Source of the DNA: Monomorium pharaonis
Taxonomy: Eukaryota > Arthropoda > Insecta > Hymenoptera > Formicidae
Assembly: GCF_013373865.1 (NCBI RefSeq)
Contig: NC_050468.1
Location: 27,298,774-27,362,773 of the forward strand
Direction of reading: 5' to 3'
Length of the DNA: 64,000 nucleotides
Below, in pieces: positions 10,600 through 21,535 of the stretch. The position numbers and the translations under genes were made by a program. Below the pieces are notes generated by a model. The model did not search any database and was not told where the DNA came from. It saw only the letters and a program-made list of their open reading frames with translations. How positions within the stretch are numbered: position 1 is the first letter of the stretch; the number at the start of each line of letters is the position of its first letter.

Positions 10600-13363
10600 A
10601 AATCAATTTCAACCCTTTCAGCTGAAAAAGTAAACGTTAAAAGTTTGATTTTTTTCTAAAAAACATTTTTAAAAAAAGCTTTTATAAGATTTTAAAAGAT
10701 TTTAAAAAGATCTTATAATGTTTACTTTAATATTTTTACTAGTTTAAAATATAATAAATTATTTATTAAAATATAATTTAATAAAATGTTTCGTAAATGT
10801 TTTTTTCACATAAAAACGTATAGCTAAACATTTTTTAATATTTAAAAGATTTATTAAACGTAAATAGTTTGCTTGAGTGCTTTGCTTTTAAACCACGTAA
10901 ATGAGTATCCATGGTAATAAAATTAAACATAATGTTTACACGAGGAAGAATGAAGAATTTTCAAAATGGAACAATTACTGTTGTTAAAAATTGTGAACTA
11001 TTTTTTTATTATTTGATATCGTAGGTATGAATATTTGTGGATTCCACATATTTCAACATGTGTACATATATACATATATATTTTTGTATGTATTCGTATA
11101 ATCCAGATCTTGTTGTACCACATATTACATGATAGTTGTTTACGTTGTGTTATTTTAGGAGAGAATAATTACAAGTCTTTGTCATACAGCAAAGTTCCAT
11201 TTCTTTCCTTCATCTGTAAAGTGTTATTTATCTGATTATTTATCGAATCGATTATCATGAAAATTAAATTAATAAATGAATTGGAAACAAGAGAGAAATT
11301 AAGAAAATTAATTCACGATGGAAAAGAAAAATATAACGCGACTGTATTTAGAAATTCAAATAATCGAAACGCATATCTTCTATCTTTTTCTTTTAGATTT
11401 AGAAATTTGTATGCATGATGATGAATTTATAAAAAAAAGCCAACATACGAAGCGTAATTATTAATCGTTTGATTTTTAGTGTGTTTTAAAAATTCCGATA
11501 GTTGCGCAAGAATAATAGCACTAGAAATGTAATATCAGGTATACAATTTCTGGGCTGTGATTATATTGTGTACGTGATAATCGAATGAAAGAACTCGATA
11601 TGATTATTTAATAAATTTAATCGGCATGTATTCGATCGCCAAATGTCATAATTAAATGAATGATAATCATATTCATACTCTGTACACATTTACGAAAATA
11701 GTTAATTATATAAATAAAATGAGGACTAAATATTATCACAGAAGAAAATAATATTGTGCGATCATATTTTTTAACTTTGTTAAAAATGAAAATCTTAACA
11801 TTATATGTTAAGTACATAATGTAACTATCAAGAAAGATATCTTATGTTCTTTTAACTGAAAATATTGTGTTGAAAGTAATAATTACAATATCATTTTTGA
11901 TAATTATTGATTAGCAAAAACATGCTTATTTTTTTTGACAAATCGTATTTAAAGTATTAGATTTACTTTAATTTTTAATTTAATAGATAAAAACGTGACT
12001 TATATAAAATAAAGTGTACAAATATACATATACATATATATAATTTAGTTATATATATATATATATACAGGTATAGACGAGACTGATCATCATTCATTTA
12101 AATATTTAATGGTATAAAATTTGTAAATCTTATTTTCTCAAATGCTGAATGAAGTAAAATTTATATTTTAAAATCTTAGCTAGTATTGTCATTTTATTAT
12201 ATTTTTTGTACCGCTAATAGAAGTATTAGCTTTTCAGTCTACAGTTCTTGTTGCGATATAGATCTCTCCATCTCATTATTATATGATTATCAATGCATAA
12301 TTAAATGAATTTTTTATCGATCAAAAAACAAGTTTTTCATTTCCTATAGCGCCTTATCTATCTATCTATATATAAACTTATATTAATAAAATACTATAAT
12401 TATTCTTTTTATTGTGACAAACAAAACACATTCAAAAAGATTTCATGTAAAAAATTACTGATAAAAAATTATTTAATCACATTTAATCAGATGGCAAGTA
12501 TTATATTTGATTTAACACAAAGTTAAAATTAAACTATATAATGTAGATTCGAAGATATAATGTTCTATTTCTACTTTATTATTTACGTAATGAAGTAATT
12601 TTTAATGTAATTTGTATAATGCAATTAATATTAAAAATTTAATAAACTTTTTGTATATCTCTATTTTACAAAAAAATTTAATTTTATGTAAAACTAATTA
12701 TATGCAATAAACTTGTTTAATAATTAACCTAACAAATAAAATGTTAAGAGGAACAAATTTTGAAAGTTAACAATATTTTTAATGTATCATCATTTATATT
12801 TACATAAATATATTTTCAGTTTTATTTTAGCATACAGATTAATAGAATTAATAAACTTTCTGTTAATATATTTATCATTTTTTCCGTGTATATACAAGGT
12901 GTTCTATTTTTAATAATCCAAACAAATATTTCAAAAACTGTTCTAGATAGCTCAAAATACTAAAAGATAACAAAAAATGCTTTTTTAAAATTGTTTTTTC
13001 AACAAAGTGAAAAGATGTCTAAAGATTTTTAGATTATTTTTTCGATAAAACAAACTTTGCACGAGGACGTAACAGAGATGTTATTTTTGTCTGACTATAT
13101 GCATGTATCTCTAAAAAGACATAAAAAATATTTCATAAAAATACATTTATCACTATTTTGTCATTTCTTAATACAAAATTCTAATCCTGTCATTCGTAAT
13201 CTCGTAAGTCATTCGTAATTTAAACTCTTCATTTATTTGAAAACTATTATAGTTTTAACATTTTCTTTATTACAATTTTTATTCCAAAATATTACAAAGA
13301 ATTTGTTATCAAAATAATTGTCACACTTTATAAGGATACCGGTAAAAAAAATAATATCATATT
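10600..13363. other. AT-rich intergenic DNA, no gene seen
   Basis: About 2.8 kb between the 3' ends of two convergent genes. It contains A/T simple sequence, including a TA run near 12046-12066. A stretch at 12895-13010 beginning CAAGGTGTTCTATTTTTAAT resembles the end of a dispersed element, but I cannot classify it. No exon with splice sites or raised GC3. Confidence 0.5.
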
Positions 13364-13480
13364 AGGCTTGTTCTTTGTTGCTGCACTGCTGTACTAGTGC
13401 AATAAGTTAGAATAAGAAAAAATATGTCTTATTCTAACTTATTGCATCAGTGCAGCAATGTAGCGATAAAGAACAGGCCT
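13364..13480. repeat. Fold-back element, family J copy 2
   Basis: 117-bp hairpin with ends AGGCTTGTTCTTTGTTGCTG and GTAGCGATAAAGAACAGGCCT. Flanked by ATT on both sides (13361-13363 and 13481-13483), a possible 3-bp duplication. It lies directly downstream of the Myb gene's 3' end. Confidence 0.85.
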
Positions 13481-13512
13481 ATTATATAATTACGATTTAT
13501 TTAAAAAAAATT

Positions 13513-13529
13513 TTTATTAAACTTTTATT
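13513..13529 (-). terminator. Polyadenylation signals of the Myb/SANT gene
   Basis: Two AATAAA hexamers on the minus strand (13529-13524 and 13518-13513), starting 20 nt after the stop codon at 13549. Confidence 0.6.
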
Positions 13530-13548
13530 AAAAATATATGTCCATCAC

Positions 13549-15095
13549 TTAATCCTTACATTTTTTCTTTTTTAATATTCGGTAACGTCGCCAAATTGAG
13601 TGTCTTGTTCTCTGAAGAGCCTTAGCTAAATCGACATATTTGCGTTTTTCATTAAGAGATGGATTATTTTCTAAATGATTTAATATCATTATATCTTCTT
13701 CAGGTTTATACCTAGTAATTTTAATATTTCATAATTTTTTGATAAAGATGTATATAATCTAATATTTTATATATAAATGTTTTGTTAAATATTACCTTCT
13801 TTGTACATTGTTCTCATATAAATTTCTAAATCTGTGATAAACACTGTATAGAGTTCTATCTGGTAAACCATCAGCTAAAAACTGCACAAATTTTCGTCTT
13901 TCTATCTTTTTACGTATACGATAGTCTCTTTTTAATTCATCTCTTAATTGTAAAAATGGTCTAGTCATTTTTACATCCCAATCATGTAGCTGTTAATGTT
14001 GTAAACAAAGTCTGTATTAGACATATATGTTGTAGAAAATCGTTTAATTTTAAGATTGTCTATTCAGTCTGCAGCAGATCTTGATAATAAATAACAATTT
14101 TTCTGTGAATTTAATATTTTTAGCAATTGCTTCTGAGGATTGGTAGCTAGCTAGTAATTGTATTTCGAGACAGACAAAAGTATCGGCGCGCAGTTCATAA
14201 TAGCTAGAAATATTAAATTCGTAGAAAAATTGTTATTCAACATCTAGCACTGTAGATCGAATAAGTAATCTTATCTTTATCTTCATGTATAATATTCATT
14301 AGTCAAATATCTTATTGTTTAATTTTATTTAAGAAATATTTCCTAAGAATATTAATAAGCAAACAGAAATTATATCTTGCATACTAACCTTGCAAAATGT
14401 TTTCCAATTCTTAGCGATAATCTTATCCTCTTCCAAAGAATACAAACCTCTTTTGATTGGTATTATTTTTTCAAATTCACTTATTTCTGCTCGTGTTGGC
14501 ATATGAGATCCAGCACATTTTTCAATTTTGTGCTGCGGTGGTACTGTATGCCTCAGTTGTACACGTAAATTATATAAACGCTACAAAAATAAATAAGTAT
14601 ATTTGTATTTTATTCATAAAGCTTTCGTTAAAGTTAAAATTGAATTGAATTAAAAAATTTTATTACTATCGAGTCTGGATAGTGCAATTTCTCTGTCGAT
14701 GTTTTCTGTTGTGCTATGTATGTTGCATCACTGTAATACTCGTCTTCTATATCTTCATCTTCAGATTCATCTTTACAAGTATATTTATTTTTTATTATTT
14801 TCTTTGTGTCGCTTTTATTCTGTGTTATTTTTGCCTTATTTTGAATATCTTCATCTTTGCATTTAACTTTACAGACATCTTTATTCTGTGACTCTTCTGT
14901 CAAATTGCTATCTTTATCCTTTGATGTGTTTATTCTATTCCCTTTTTTTTTAACTTTGTATTTAACTTTAAGTTGTGTGTTTGTGTTGACATTTTCATCC
15001 TTTGAGTCTTTTGTTAAATCACTTGTGTCAAATGATGTTTTAATGTTTTTGTCAGCAGATGTTGTCAAACTGTGACCATAATTTTCACTTTCCAT
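13549..15095 (-). CDS. TTF1/Reb1-like Myb/SANT DNA-binding protein
   Basis: Four coding exons: 15095-14667, 14580-14389, 13989-13796, 13711-13549. All are GT-AG with matching phases (143 + 64 + 64 + 1 split + 53 codons), giving 325 residues. Residues 1-143 are a charged, low-complexity Lys/Asp/Ser tail with an acidic patch (DESEDEDIEDEYYSD). The C-terminal half has two Myb/SANT-like units. The first begins RGLYSLEEDKIIAKNWKTFC (from about residue 187) and ends with FLADGLPDRTLYSVYHRFRN. The second begins RYKPEEDIMIL (from 272) and ends with TRHSIWRRYRILKKKK. The LPxRT...VYHRFR link between units is typical of the Reb1/TTF1 class that binds rDNA terminators, hence the call, but the protein is far shorter than vertebrate TTF1 and orthology is not shown. 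An acceptor-like ATATTAG just before the ATG suggests a non-coding first exon. An exact-arm hairpin sits in intron 2. Confidence 0.85.
14090..14237. repeat. Fold-back element in intron of the Myb gene
   Basis: Inverted arms AATAACAATTTTTCTGTGAA (14090 on) and the matching end near 14205-14237 (TTCGTAGAAAAATTGTTATT), about 32 bp each, around a centre containing TAGCTAGCTAG. MITE-like. Confidence 0.7.
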
Positions 15096-15278
15096 CCTAA
15101 TATTGCAGATTAAGATAGAATACATTTAAATGTAATCCAGTTTTATTAGCAATTTTAAACATTATCATATTATGATGTACACACGTGGACAAAAATATGA
15201 ATTGAGTTAGCTGTTGTGTTCAAGGATTTCTAGTGCATGTATTCTATATAGAAATCAAAATGCAGGTAACTTTATATG
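15096..15278. promoter_or_regulatory. 5' flank of the Myb/SANT gene
   Basis: AT-rich upstream sequence, presumed promoter or 5' UTR intron by position only. Confidence 0.25.
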
Positions 15279-15384
15279 GCCAGGCATTCCTGTCCATGTA
15301 TACATGTACAATACTAAAAATCTACAGTTCACATTATGTATAGATTATATTATTAGTATTGGCAGTATATATTGAAACATGACC
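15279..15384. repeat. Degenerate copy of the E/F fold-back family
   Basis: The segment TACTAAAAATCTACAGTTCA, then ATTAGTATTGGCAGTATATA and TTGAAACATGACC, aligns in order with element F (4723-4821). Many substitutions mark it as an old copy. Confidence 0.6.
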
Positions 15385-15394
15385 ATGATATCAT

Positions 15395-15401
<7 letters not shown>

Positions 15402-15443
<42 letters not shown>
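15402..15443. repeat. (AT)n microsatellite
   Basis: About 21 AT units immediately right of the degenerate E/F copy. Confidence 0.9.
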
Positions 15444-15446
<3 letters not shown>

Positions 15447-15779
15447 TACAAACATCAATTCTATATGAACACACAATTTGTATGCACATATAAAGTTTTG
15501 TATTATTTAACAAGATTCAAAAAGGTCAACATTACAGAAACAGTAACACTTAAATCCCATTTGAAATTTATAGATTCTGTTCGTTTAACTGAACTTCTTC
15601 ACAGTGCATCTTCTCTCTTTTTTCACATTAGAAATGTGAGAAGTTGAAAAGAGATTATATATTTTGCGCCAAATCAATTACTTTAAAAGAAAACTCAATC
15701 TTTAAGCAGTAACAAATATCATTACATTTTCATATAAAACGCTCAGTCTTTTACAGCTTTTTGTAACTAGAATAAGACC

Positions 15780-16140
15780 TGGTCTATAATAGCTGGAATA
15801 AGCATGAAGTAAGAAGTAAGAGTAATTTCCTTCTGTGCTGTGATTGACCGAGCGTTAAGAAAAGCAGGAGTAGAAGTAAGACAAAATGAAAATAATTTAT
15901 TTCGCTTACAGCATTACGCCAGCTTTCTTATGAAAGGTCTAAAATGTCAGCAGGAGTAATGGAGTAAGGAGTAAGAGTAACAATTGATCAATTAAAAACT
16001 GGAAGTAAACGAAATGGGCAAATCTCATTTCATATTTCTTACTTCTTACTCCTACTCCATTATTCCTGCTGACATTGTAGACCTTGCATTACGCCTAGTC
16101 TTACTTCTTACTCCATGCTTACTTCAGCTATTGTAGACCA
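15780..16140. repeat. Fold-back element K, outer copy
   Basis: Ends TGGTCTATAATAGCTGGAAT and GCTTACTTCAGCTATTGTAGACCA are inverted. The subterminal parts carry GAAGTAAGAAGTAAGA on the left and its inverse on the right. Interrupted by a related element at 15936-16083. Confidence 0.75.
15936..16083. repeat. Fold-back element K, inner related copy
   Basis: Inverted repeat with ends GGTCTAAAATGTCAGCAGGA and TCCTGCTGACATTGTAGACC; arms also contain GGAGTAAGGAGTAAGAG and its inverse. It has the same GGTCTA.AAT terminus as the outer element, so one family member has landed inside another. Confidence 0.75.
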
Positions 16141-16141
16141 G

Positions 16142-16269
16142 AGGTCTGTTTTTTATTTCTACACTGCAGCACTGGTGCTATAAGTTAGAACAAGACAAAT
16201 ATATTTTTTCTCATTCTAACTTATTGCACTAGTGCAACAGTGCAGGAATAAAAAACAAATCGCAGGCCT
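16142..16269. repeat. Fold-back element, family J copy 3
   Basis: Starts AGGTCTGTTTTTTATTTCTA and ends ATCGCAGGCCT, with the shared centre AAGACAAATATATTTTTTCTC. It begins two bases after element K ends. Confidence 0.8.
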
Positions 16270-16620
16270 AAACGGAATGTTTAATAAACAATCTGTTGTG
16301 TACTTACTTCAATATTTCAATTTTAATACGCAGTACAAACTCTCAAAAAAACTGCATATTCTCCTTCGGTTGCTGGATATAATAAATATACTCTTAAAGT
16401 TATATTTTTTCATGTGGCGAATCTTAGGTAAAATCTATGACAACAGTCACACTGATATGGGATGCGTTCCGTTTCACGCATGAAAAACTTGAAGATCGTT
16501 CCGTTTCACTCCATGCGCAATTCATGCGCGCATAGGAATAGTCTCCCGCGCCTCACCACACAGCGCATGAGAACGCATGAACTGCTTCAGCTCTTGAGGT
16601 GAGGCAGCTCATGCGATGTC

Positions 16621-17027
16621 TAGAGATACTATAAGGTCCGGTTCCACAACTCACGGTTAAATTAACTGGCCAATTATTCCATTGGAATTGACCAATCGTA
16701 TTTGTTAATTTTGCTCAACGACAAATACGATTGGTCAATTCCAATGGAATAATCGGCCAGTTAATTTAACCGTGAGTTGTGGAACCGGGCCTAACAGAGA
16801 TTCGCCAATGCATTAACGATTTCTGATTGGCTCCCGTCGCTTGGGGTATAACCGGAAGTATGAGAGAGAAAGATAGATATAACTGACAGAGAAAGCCTAG
16901 CCGATCTAACCTGTCACCTGTCACCTGTCAAAAGAAAACAGAGTAAACCGCCATCGAAAACGTCATATCCGATATCCGGTTTTACCCCAAGACGGCACAT
17001 TGGCGAATCTCTGTTATAGTATCTCTA
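16621..17027. repeat. hAT-like non-autonomous element D, nested in C
   Basis: 30-bp perfect terminal inverted repeats starting TAGAGATACTATAACAGAGA, once the inserted element A and one copy of its TAA are removed. An 8-bp duplication GCGATGTC flanks it at 16613-16620 and 17028-17035. An 8-bp duplication is the hallmark of hAT (or P) transposases. It contains a triple CCTGTCA repeat and no open frame. Confidence 0.9.
16635..16791. repeat. Harbinger-like MITE A, intact copy, nested in D
   Basis: 157-bp near-perfect hairpin, arms about 71 bp, loop about 15. Starts GGTCCGGTTCCACAACTCAC and ends GTGAGTTGTGGAACCGGGCC. Flanked by TAA on both sides (16632-16634 and 16792-16794). GG-starting ends plus a TWA duplication point to PIF/Harbinger. 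Confidence 0.9.
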
Positions 17028-17144
17028 GCGATGTCTATGCGCGACAGCCATTTTGGTTTTGCGCATAGAGAAACGGAACGGACTCATGCGCTCATGCGAT
17101 GCGTTGTCGTCTCATGCGGTCTATGCGTGAAACGGAACGCACCC

Positions 17145-17438
17145 ATGGACTGGCACACTAGCGCACAGACACACTAGCAGACTAGCACAGTATGTAGACG
17201 GTTTTTCTCGTGCATGCGCGTCAAATATAACATTATTGAAATATAAAAATCTGATTTATATAGGTTTTTAGGAGCTCTATTTTGACTATATATTTAAACA
17301 TTATATAAAATTTTTTTTAAAAGTCAAGATTGTATAAAATCAAATAAAATAATAGATTTATACTGCGAATTCTCGCGCGAGAAAAACCATCCCGTCTAAC
17401 ACTGCACACTGACAGTACTCCCAAGACTGCCAAGCGAA
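17145..17438. other. Intergenic spacer between fold-back elements
   Basis: AT-rich sequence with short CACACTAG-type repeats near 17150-17190. No gene seen. Confidence 0.4.
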
Positions 17439-17560
17439 ACCACTGTTCTTTGTCGCTGCACTGCTGCACTAGTGCAATAAGTTAGAGTAAGACAAATATA
17501 TATTTTTCTCATTCTAACTTATTGCACCAGTGCAGCAGTACAGCTACCAAGAACAAACCT
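17439..17560. repeat. Fold-back element, family J copy 4
   Basis: Hairpin with left CTGTTCTTTGTCGCTGCACT, right CAGCTACCAAGAACAAACCT and centre GTAAGACAAATATATATTTT. Confidence 0.85.
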
Positions 17561-18140
17561 CATACTTCTCTCTCTAAAGAATTCGGAAATACTTATGTTT
17601 CGCGCATGCTTGCACATATTAATACATTGAAATCCAATGTATCGGTAGCTGTCAAATACGTTGTGATATTTGCGATTATCGTTTATAACATTGTATATGA
17701 CTCAACTTCTTTTTAGACATAACAACGGAAATGCCAAATGTATAAACGCGTACATATATAAAGAATATTTTCAAGGTAACATTATGATATTAAGATACAA
17801 ATTATGTGATAGGATGTGATAACCAAACATCTTATTTTAGGGCCTCACCTACAGTTTGAAGTATTAAAAAAATGAAAGAAATATACTATAAGTTCTAATA
17901 AAGTAATTTACATAAAATTATACAAAGTTTTAAAAGTAAAAAATAATTTTTTACTTTGGTTTCTTTTCACTATGATATTTGATAGTGCTAAATCATAAAG
18001 GAACATCGCCTTCGATTGTAATGTTTTCAGATAATGAAATAGTCTCTTTAATCAAGAATACCAATCAACAAAACGTACGGTTTATCCTGGATAATATTAA
18101 GAGTAAGATTTACCCGACAATTAATGAAAAGCAATACAAT

Positions 18141-18548
18141 ATGGCTTCAGCATCCAGTACAAGCGCACGTAGCTTATTTATCGAGTCAAAGATGAGATTA
18201 GCAGATAGAGTGCAAGTTAATGTCAATAATATTGCCTCGCTCGCCAGGCAGATACAACGAGGTTCTAAAAGTAGTGAGGTAATGTATTTTTTTTAATTAG
18301 CTTCTAGGAGAGTTTAATGATATTATAATATTAAGTTAATCATTTTATCACTAAACTTATCCTTGTAGATTCTAACACATGCAGCAAGAAATTTTGCGCA
18401 ACAGGAACATGGATTGGAGACGATGGAATCTGGTTTGAAGAAGCTTGCACTCATCGCCACTCATTTGGAATATCAAATGGACGCGATTGATAAAAATTCG
18501 GCAATGTTGGAACAAGTTACAGAACAAGTGCGATCTATGCAACGATAA
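18141..18548 (+). CDS. BORCS7: BLOC-1-related complex subunit 7
   Basis: Subunit of BORC, which recruits Arl8 to lysosomes and drives kinesin-dependent lysosome movement. Exons 18141-18278 (46 codons, donor GAG|GTAATG) and 18369-18548 (acceptor CTTGTAG, 59 codons plus TAA), giving 105 residues, the usual length of the family. Conserved features are VNNIASLARQIQRGSKSSE in the first exon and AARNFAQQEHGLETMESGLK then LALIATHLEYQMDAIDKN in the second, the latter predicted helical/coiled coil. ATG 18141 was chosen because MASASSTSAR aligns with the family start; an in-frame ATG at 18021 would add 40 residues that resemble nothing and are AT-rich. It runs tail to tail with the otubain gene, 948 nt away, and is divergent from the Myb gene, with the element-filled 15.1-17.6 kb stretch between. 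Confidence 0.93.
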
Positions 18549-18592
18549 CATATTGATACAACTATTTTGTTGTATATATGCCACGTACGCAC

Positions 18593-18623
18593 GCACACAC
18601 ACATACACACACACACACACACA
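18593..18623. repeat. (CA)n microsatellite in BORCS7 3' UTR
   Basis: About 15 CA units with one TA interruption. Confidence 0.9.
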
Positions 18624-19237
18624 GTTTTCTATATGTGAATGAATGTCTGCAGGATATATGTATTTATAGAAACAATATGCTGGATTACGTTTCCCTTGAG
18701 TACCTTAATGTATTGTTTCATTCTTGTTCAACATTCGTTAAACAAAGATAAAAAATGATACACAAGAACACTTAGAGTAGCATTCCTGAATCATAATTTT
18801 ATATCGCAGGATTGATTGGTTTTAAAAACGTGCACCTTTTTCTAAACTAAATGATGACTGTATGATTTGAAAAGTATGCATATGTAACACTTCTTTCTTT
18901 TTGTTATAAATTCTTCTCAGACTGTTATAAAAAGTTATAAAATGTTTTTAATTTCTGTGATATATTCGTAAATTAAGACTGTATGTTTGCATTGTGTAAC
19001 TATTTAAAAAATTAATATATATGTAGATAAAATATAAATAATTCTTCTGTATGAAAGGAACATAAAATTGAAATAACACTTTCTTGAAGATTAAGCAAAA
19101 GGGGTTATTAATTTTCTTATGACTGAAATTGTACGTTACGTAATTACCTATAATTACTAATTAGGATAAAGAAAAAATAAGAAAAAGGACAGAAAAATAT
19201 GGAAATTAAATAATGCGATACATCGATTTCTTTGATA

Positions 19238-19243
19238 TTTATT
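19238..19243 (-). terminator. Polyadenylation signal of the otubain gene
   Basis: AATAAA on the minus strand, about 254 nt past the stop codon. Confidence 0.45.
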
Positions 19244-19496
19244 TTAGATAATTAATCTTAAAGTTTAAAATGTCGCTCATAAACAACGGATTATATCGAC
19301 AAACTCATAAAATGCAAATGCACTTATGGGTTTCTAAAATGTGTACACGAAATCAACTTATTTACTTCTTTCTTTTTTTAGATTAAAGATAATATATTAC
19401 GTTATGACGGAAACATTTTTGAAAATAGTTTGAAATAGATCTGATCGTTAGAAATCATTTTTATATTATTTAGAAAAAAAACTTGCATAAGATTCA

Positions 19497-21535
19497 TCAA
19501 GGATAAAGAATATCATAATGACCAGGACGATATAATAAGTGCACGGCTGGTATAGCACCTTCAGGAAAGTCATGAGCAGTCACTTCAGTTCCTGCACCTC
19601 TGTCCATGTAACGAACTCTAACACCAGTTCCTAGGGCACTACTCATTGCTATAATGTGAATATGGTCGGATTCCTTGTACATTGGTTCGACTTCCTAAGG
19701 AAAAAAAAAAAAAAAAAAAACGGTGAAAAATTAAAATGTAAAAAAAGTTGTGAATAATGTCAGATTCGAACCTGATGGCAGAATTCTGAGATAGTACGTT
19801 CTCCCTCAATAAAATGTTGGTAGAAATCGGCGTCGCGCTGCAACTGACCAGATGTAATTAATCTAAGATACACAACAACATAATCGGAATAACCTTGTTC
19901 ATTAAACAATTTGTGTAACTCCATGTGACTGGACTCTGTGTCGCCGCCTACTTTGTCAATGACTTCCATAAACTATAACATAAATTTATTTGAATCAACT
20001 CGTGTATCTCATAATAAATTTTATGTTGTAAAAAATTATATAATATACAATACATATATATTATACAATACATATATAAAATATATAATATATTAAGGTA
20101 ACTGCCCAAATTACCACTTCAAACATGTAGTGGAAATTGATTAAGAAATTGCGTATTTTGCAATTTCTGAAATATATAACAAGTATTCTTTTTCATCAGT
20201 ATTCAAATAAAAACTTTAAAATAAAAGCAATAAGTTCAAAAACTGATTACTGAAATATAATGAAAGAAATAAAAATATAAGGTATAAATATTACCAATTC
20301 TGCTAGTCAATGTCCTGAATACTGCCTTCTAATTACAGTTGCATGTATCTAGTACTGTCTCCTTATTTATTTTGCCACACATTTACTTATGTTTATATAA
20401 TAGTCTTGGTTTAACATTAAATTTTTAATATATAATGTTCTCAAGCTTTTTAATAAAATAAATAAAAATAAACTACTGAATCTATTACCAGTTTATTTAA
20501 ATACTGCCCATCTCTGATTACTGATTATTCATATATCTAATATTGCTTCTCTATTTACTGCTTGCATATTCAATGTGCTACCACACATTTATTTATCTTA
20601 ATATGATAATCTTAGTTTGACATGCTTTTTAAAAATGAATATATATGTATTATATATGTACCACATATATTTTTCAAAATAAATTCTCAATTTGTGTTAA
20701 CACATGCTAATACATATGTAAATAAGATTAAGGATAAAAGCATACAGGCTCACCGTATCATGAAAGTCTTCGACTGTAAATTGGGGAAAACCTAGAGCTA
20801 CAAGGCTATCCTTGCTTTTTCTAGCTAGATCACGAAACTTATCATATTCCTCCTTGTTTCCAATTAATTTCTCCAAATAAGCATAACTAAATGCTCTGAA
20901 GAAACAATTGCCATCAGGTCTAGTTCTCCTAATGTAAGAATATTTTTGAGCCAAGGCTTTCGCCTTCGAGAGATACACGTCATCCTCTGCATATTCCTGT
21001 TCCAAGCTCTTCAATGGTTCCTTTTCACCAACTAATGCTATAGATTCTGAGATCTAGAATAAAAGACAATAATTGTATATAAAAAAATGGAACTCATAGA
21101 TGTTTAAGTCTTTATTTGAAAGAAAACACTTAAAAATTGTCAAGTTAATATTTAGAGAATAAAATTTGTTATTGAAAGCAATATTATATCATTTAGATGT
21201 AGTTATACATTTTATCGAGTAATAAATTATAAATAACAAAATAATTAATATTTATTTCACATTAATAAGGTTAATTTAAACATGCGATTAATTATACTTC
21301 TAACCACACGAATTAAACAAAACTAATATATCAGTCTACACATTAAACGTGACACACAAACGGCATATTAACCTCCTTCTCGATACGTCTCTGTTGTTGA
21401 AGTATCAACTCATCCTGGTTAACATCTGAAATTAAGATCATGATAATAAATTACCCGGCTTGATTTCTCAAGAATAAATGACGCTAAAAGACCTGTGTTT
21501 TCTACGGGTTGCTCCTTAAGCGAGTTATTTTCCAT
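19497..21535 (-). CDS. OTUB1: Otubain-type ubiquitin thioesterase
   Basis: OTU-family cysteine protease; the vertebrate enzyme cleaves Lys48-linked ubiquitin and also blocks E2 enzymes without catalysis. Five exons: 21535-21493, 21425-21373, 21053-20754, 19972-19772, 19694-19497, all GT-AG and phase-matched, giving 264 residues (human OTUB1 has 271). The catalytic site is in RTRPDGNCFFRAF (Asp79, Cys82) and YRPGHYDILYP (His258). Other family marks are YAEDDVYLSKAK, FTVEDFHDT, SDYVVVYLRLITSG, HFIEGERTISEFCHQEVEPM and ESDHIHIIA. The N-terminal helix region QQQRRIEKEISES, which in the family contacts ubiquitin/E2, is present. The start MENNSLKEQPVEN is the only ATG in frame in exon 1. The intron between 19973 and 20753 holds a diverged direct repeat. 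Nothing essential is missing. Confidence 0.96.
20315..20640. repeat. Diverged tandem duplication in otubain intron
   Basis: Two units of about 140-150 bp. Both run AATACTGCC, then ATGTATCTA or ATATATCTA, then CCACACATTTA and ATAGTCTTGGTTT or ATAATCTTAGTTT, starting near 20315 and near 20497. No coding potential. Confidence 0.55.

Larger units (their letters stand above)
16460..17144. repeat. Fold-back element C, outermost of a three-level nest
   Basis: Ends GGATGCGTTCCGTTTCACGC and GCGTGAAACGGAACGCACCC are inverted; ATG flanks both sides (16457-16459 and 17145-17147), a 3-bp duplication. Its body is rich in CATGCGC motifs. Element D is inserted inside. Confidence 0.85.
18549..19496. other. 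Convergent intergenic region
   Basis: Holds both 3' UTRs. A (CA)n tract at 18593-18623 lies just after the BORCS7 stop codon. No additional gene. Confidence 0.6.

Noticed and set aside
12890..13060. Possible transposon end CAAGGTGTTCTATTTTTAA
   Set aside because: No second end, duplication or protein found; could not be assigned.
17979..18140. N-terminal extension of BORCS7
   Set aside because: The in-frame ATG at 18021 would add 40 residues with no family match; 105 residues from 18141 is the normal size.
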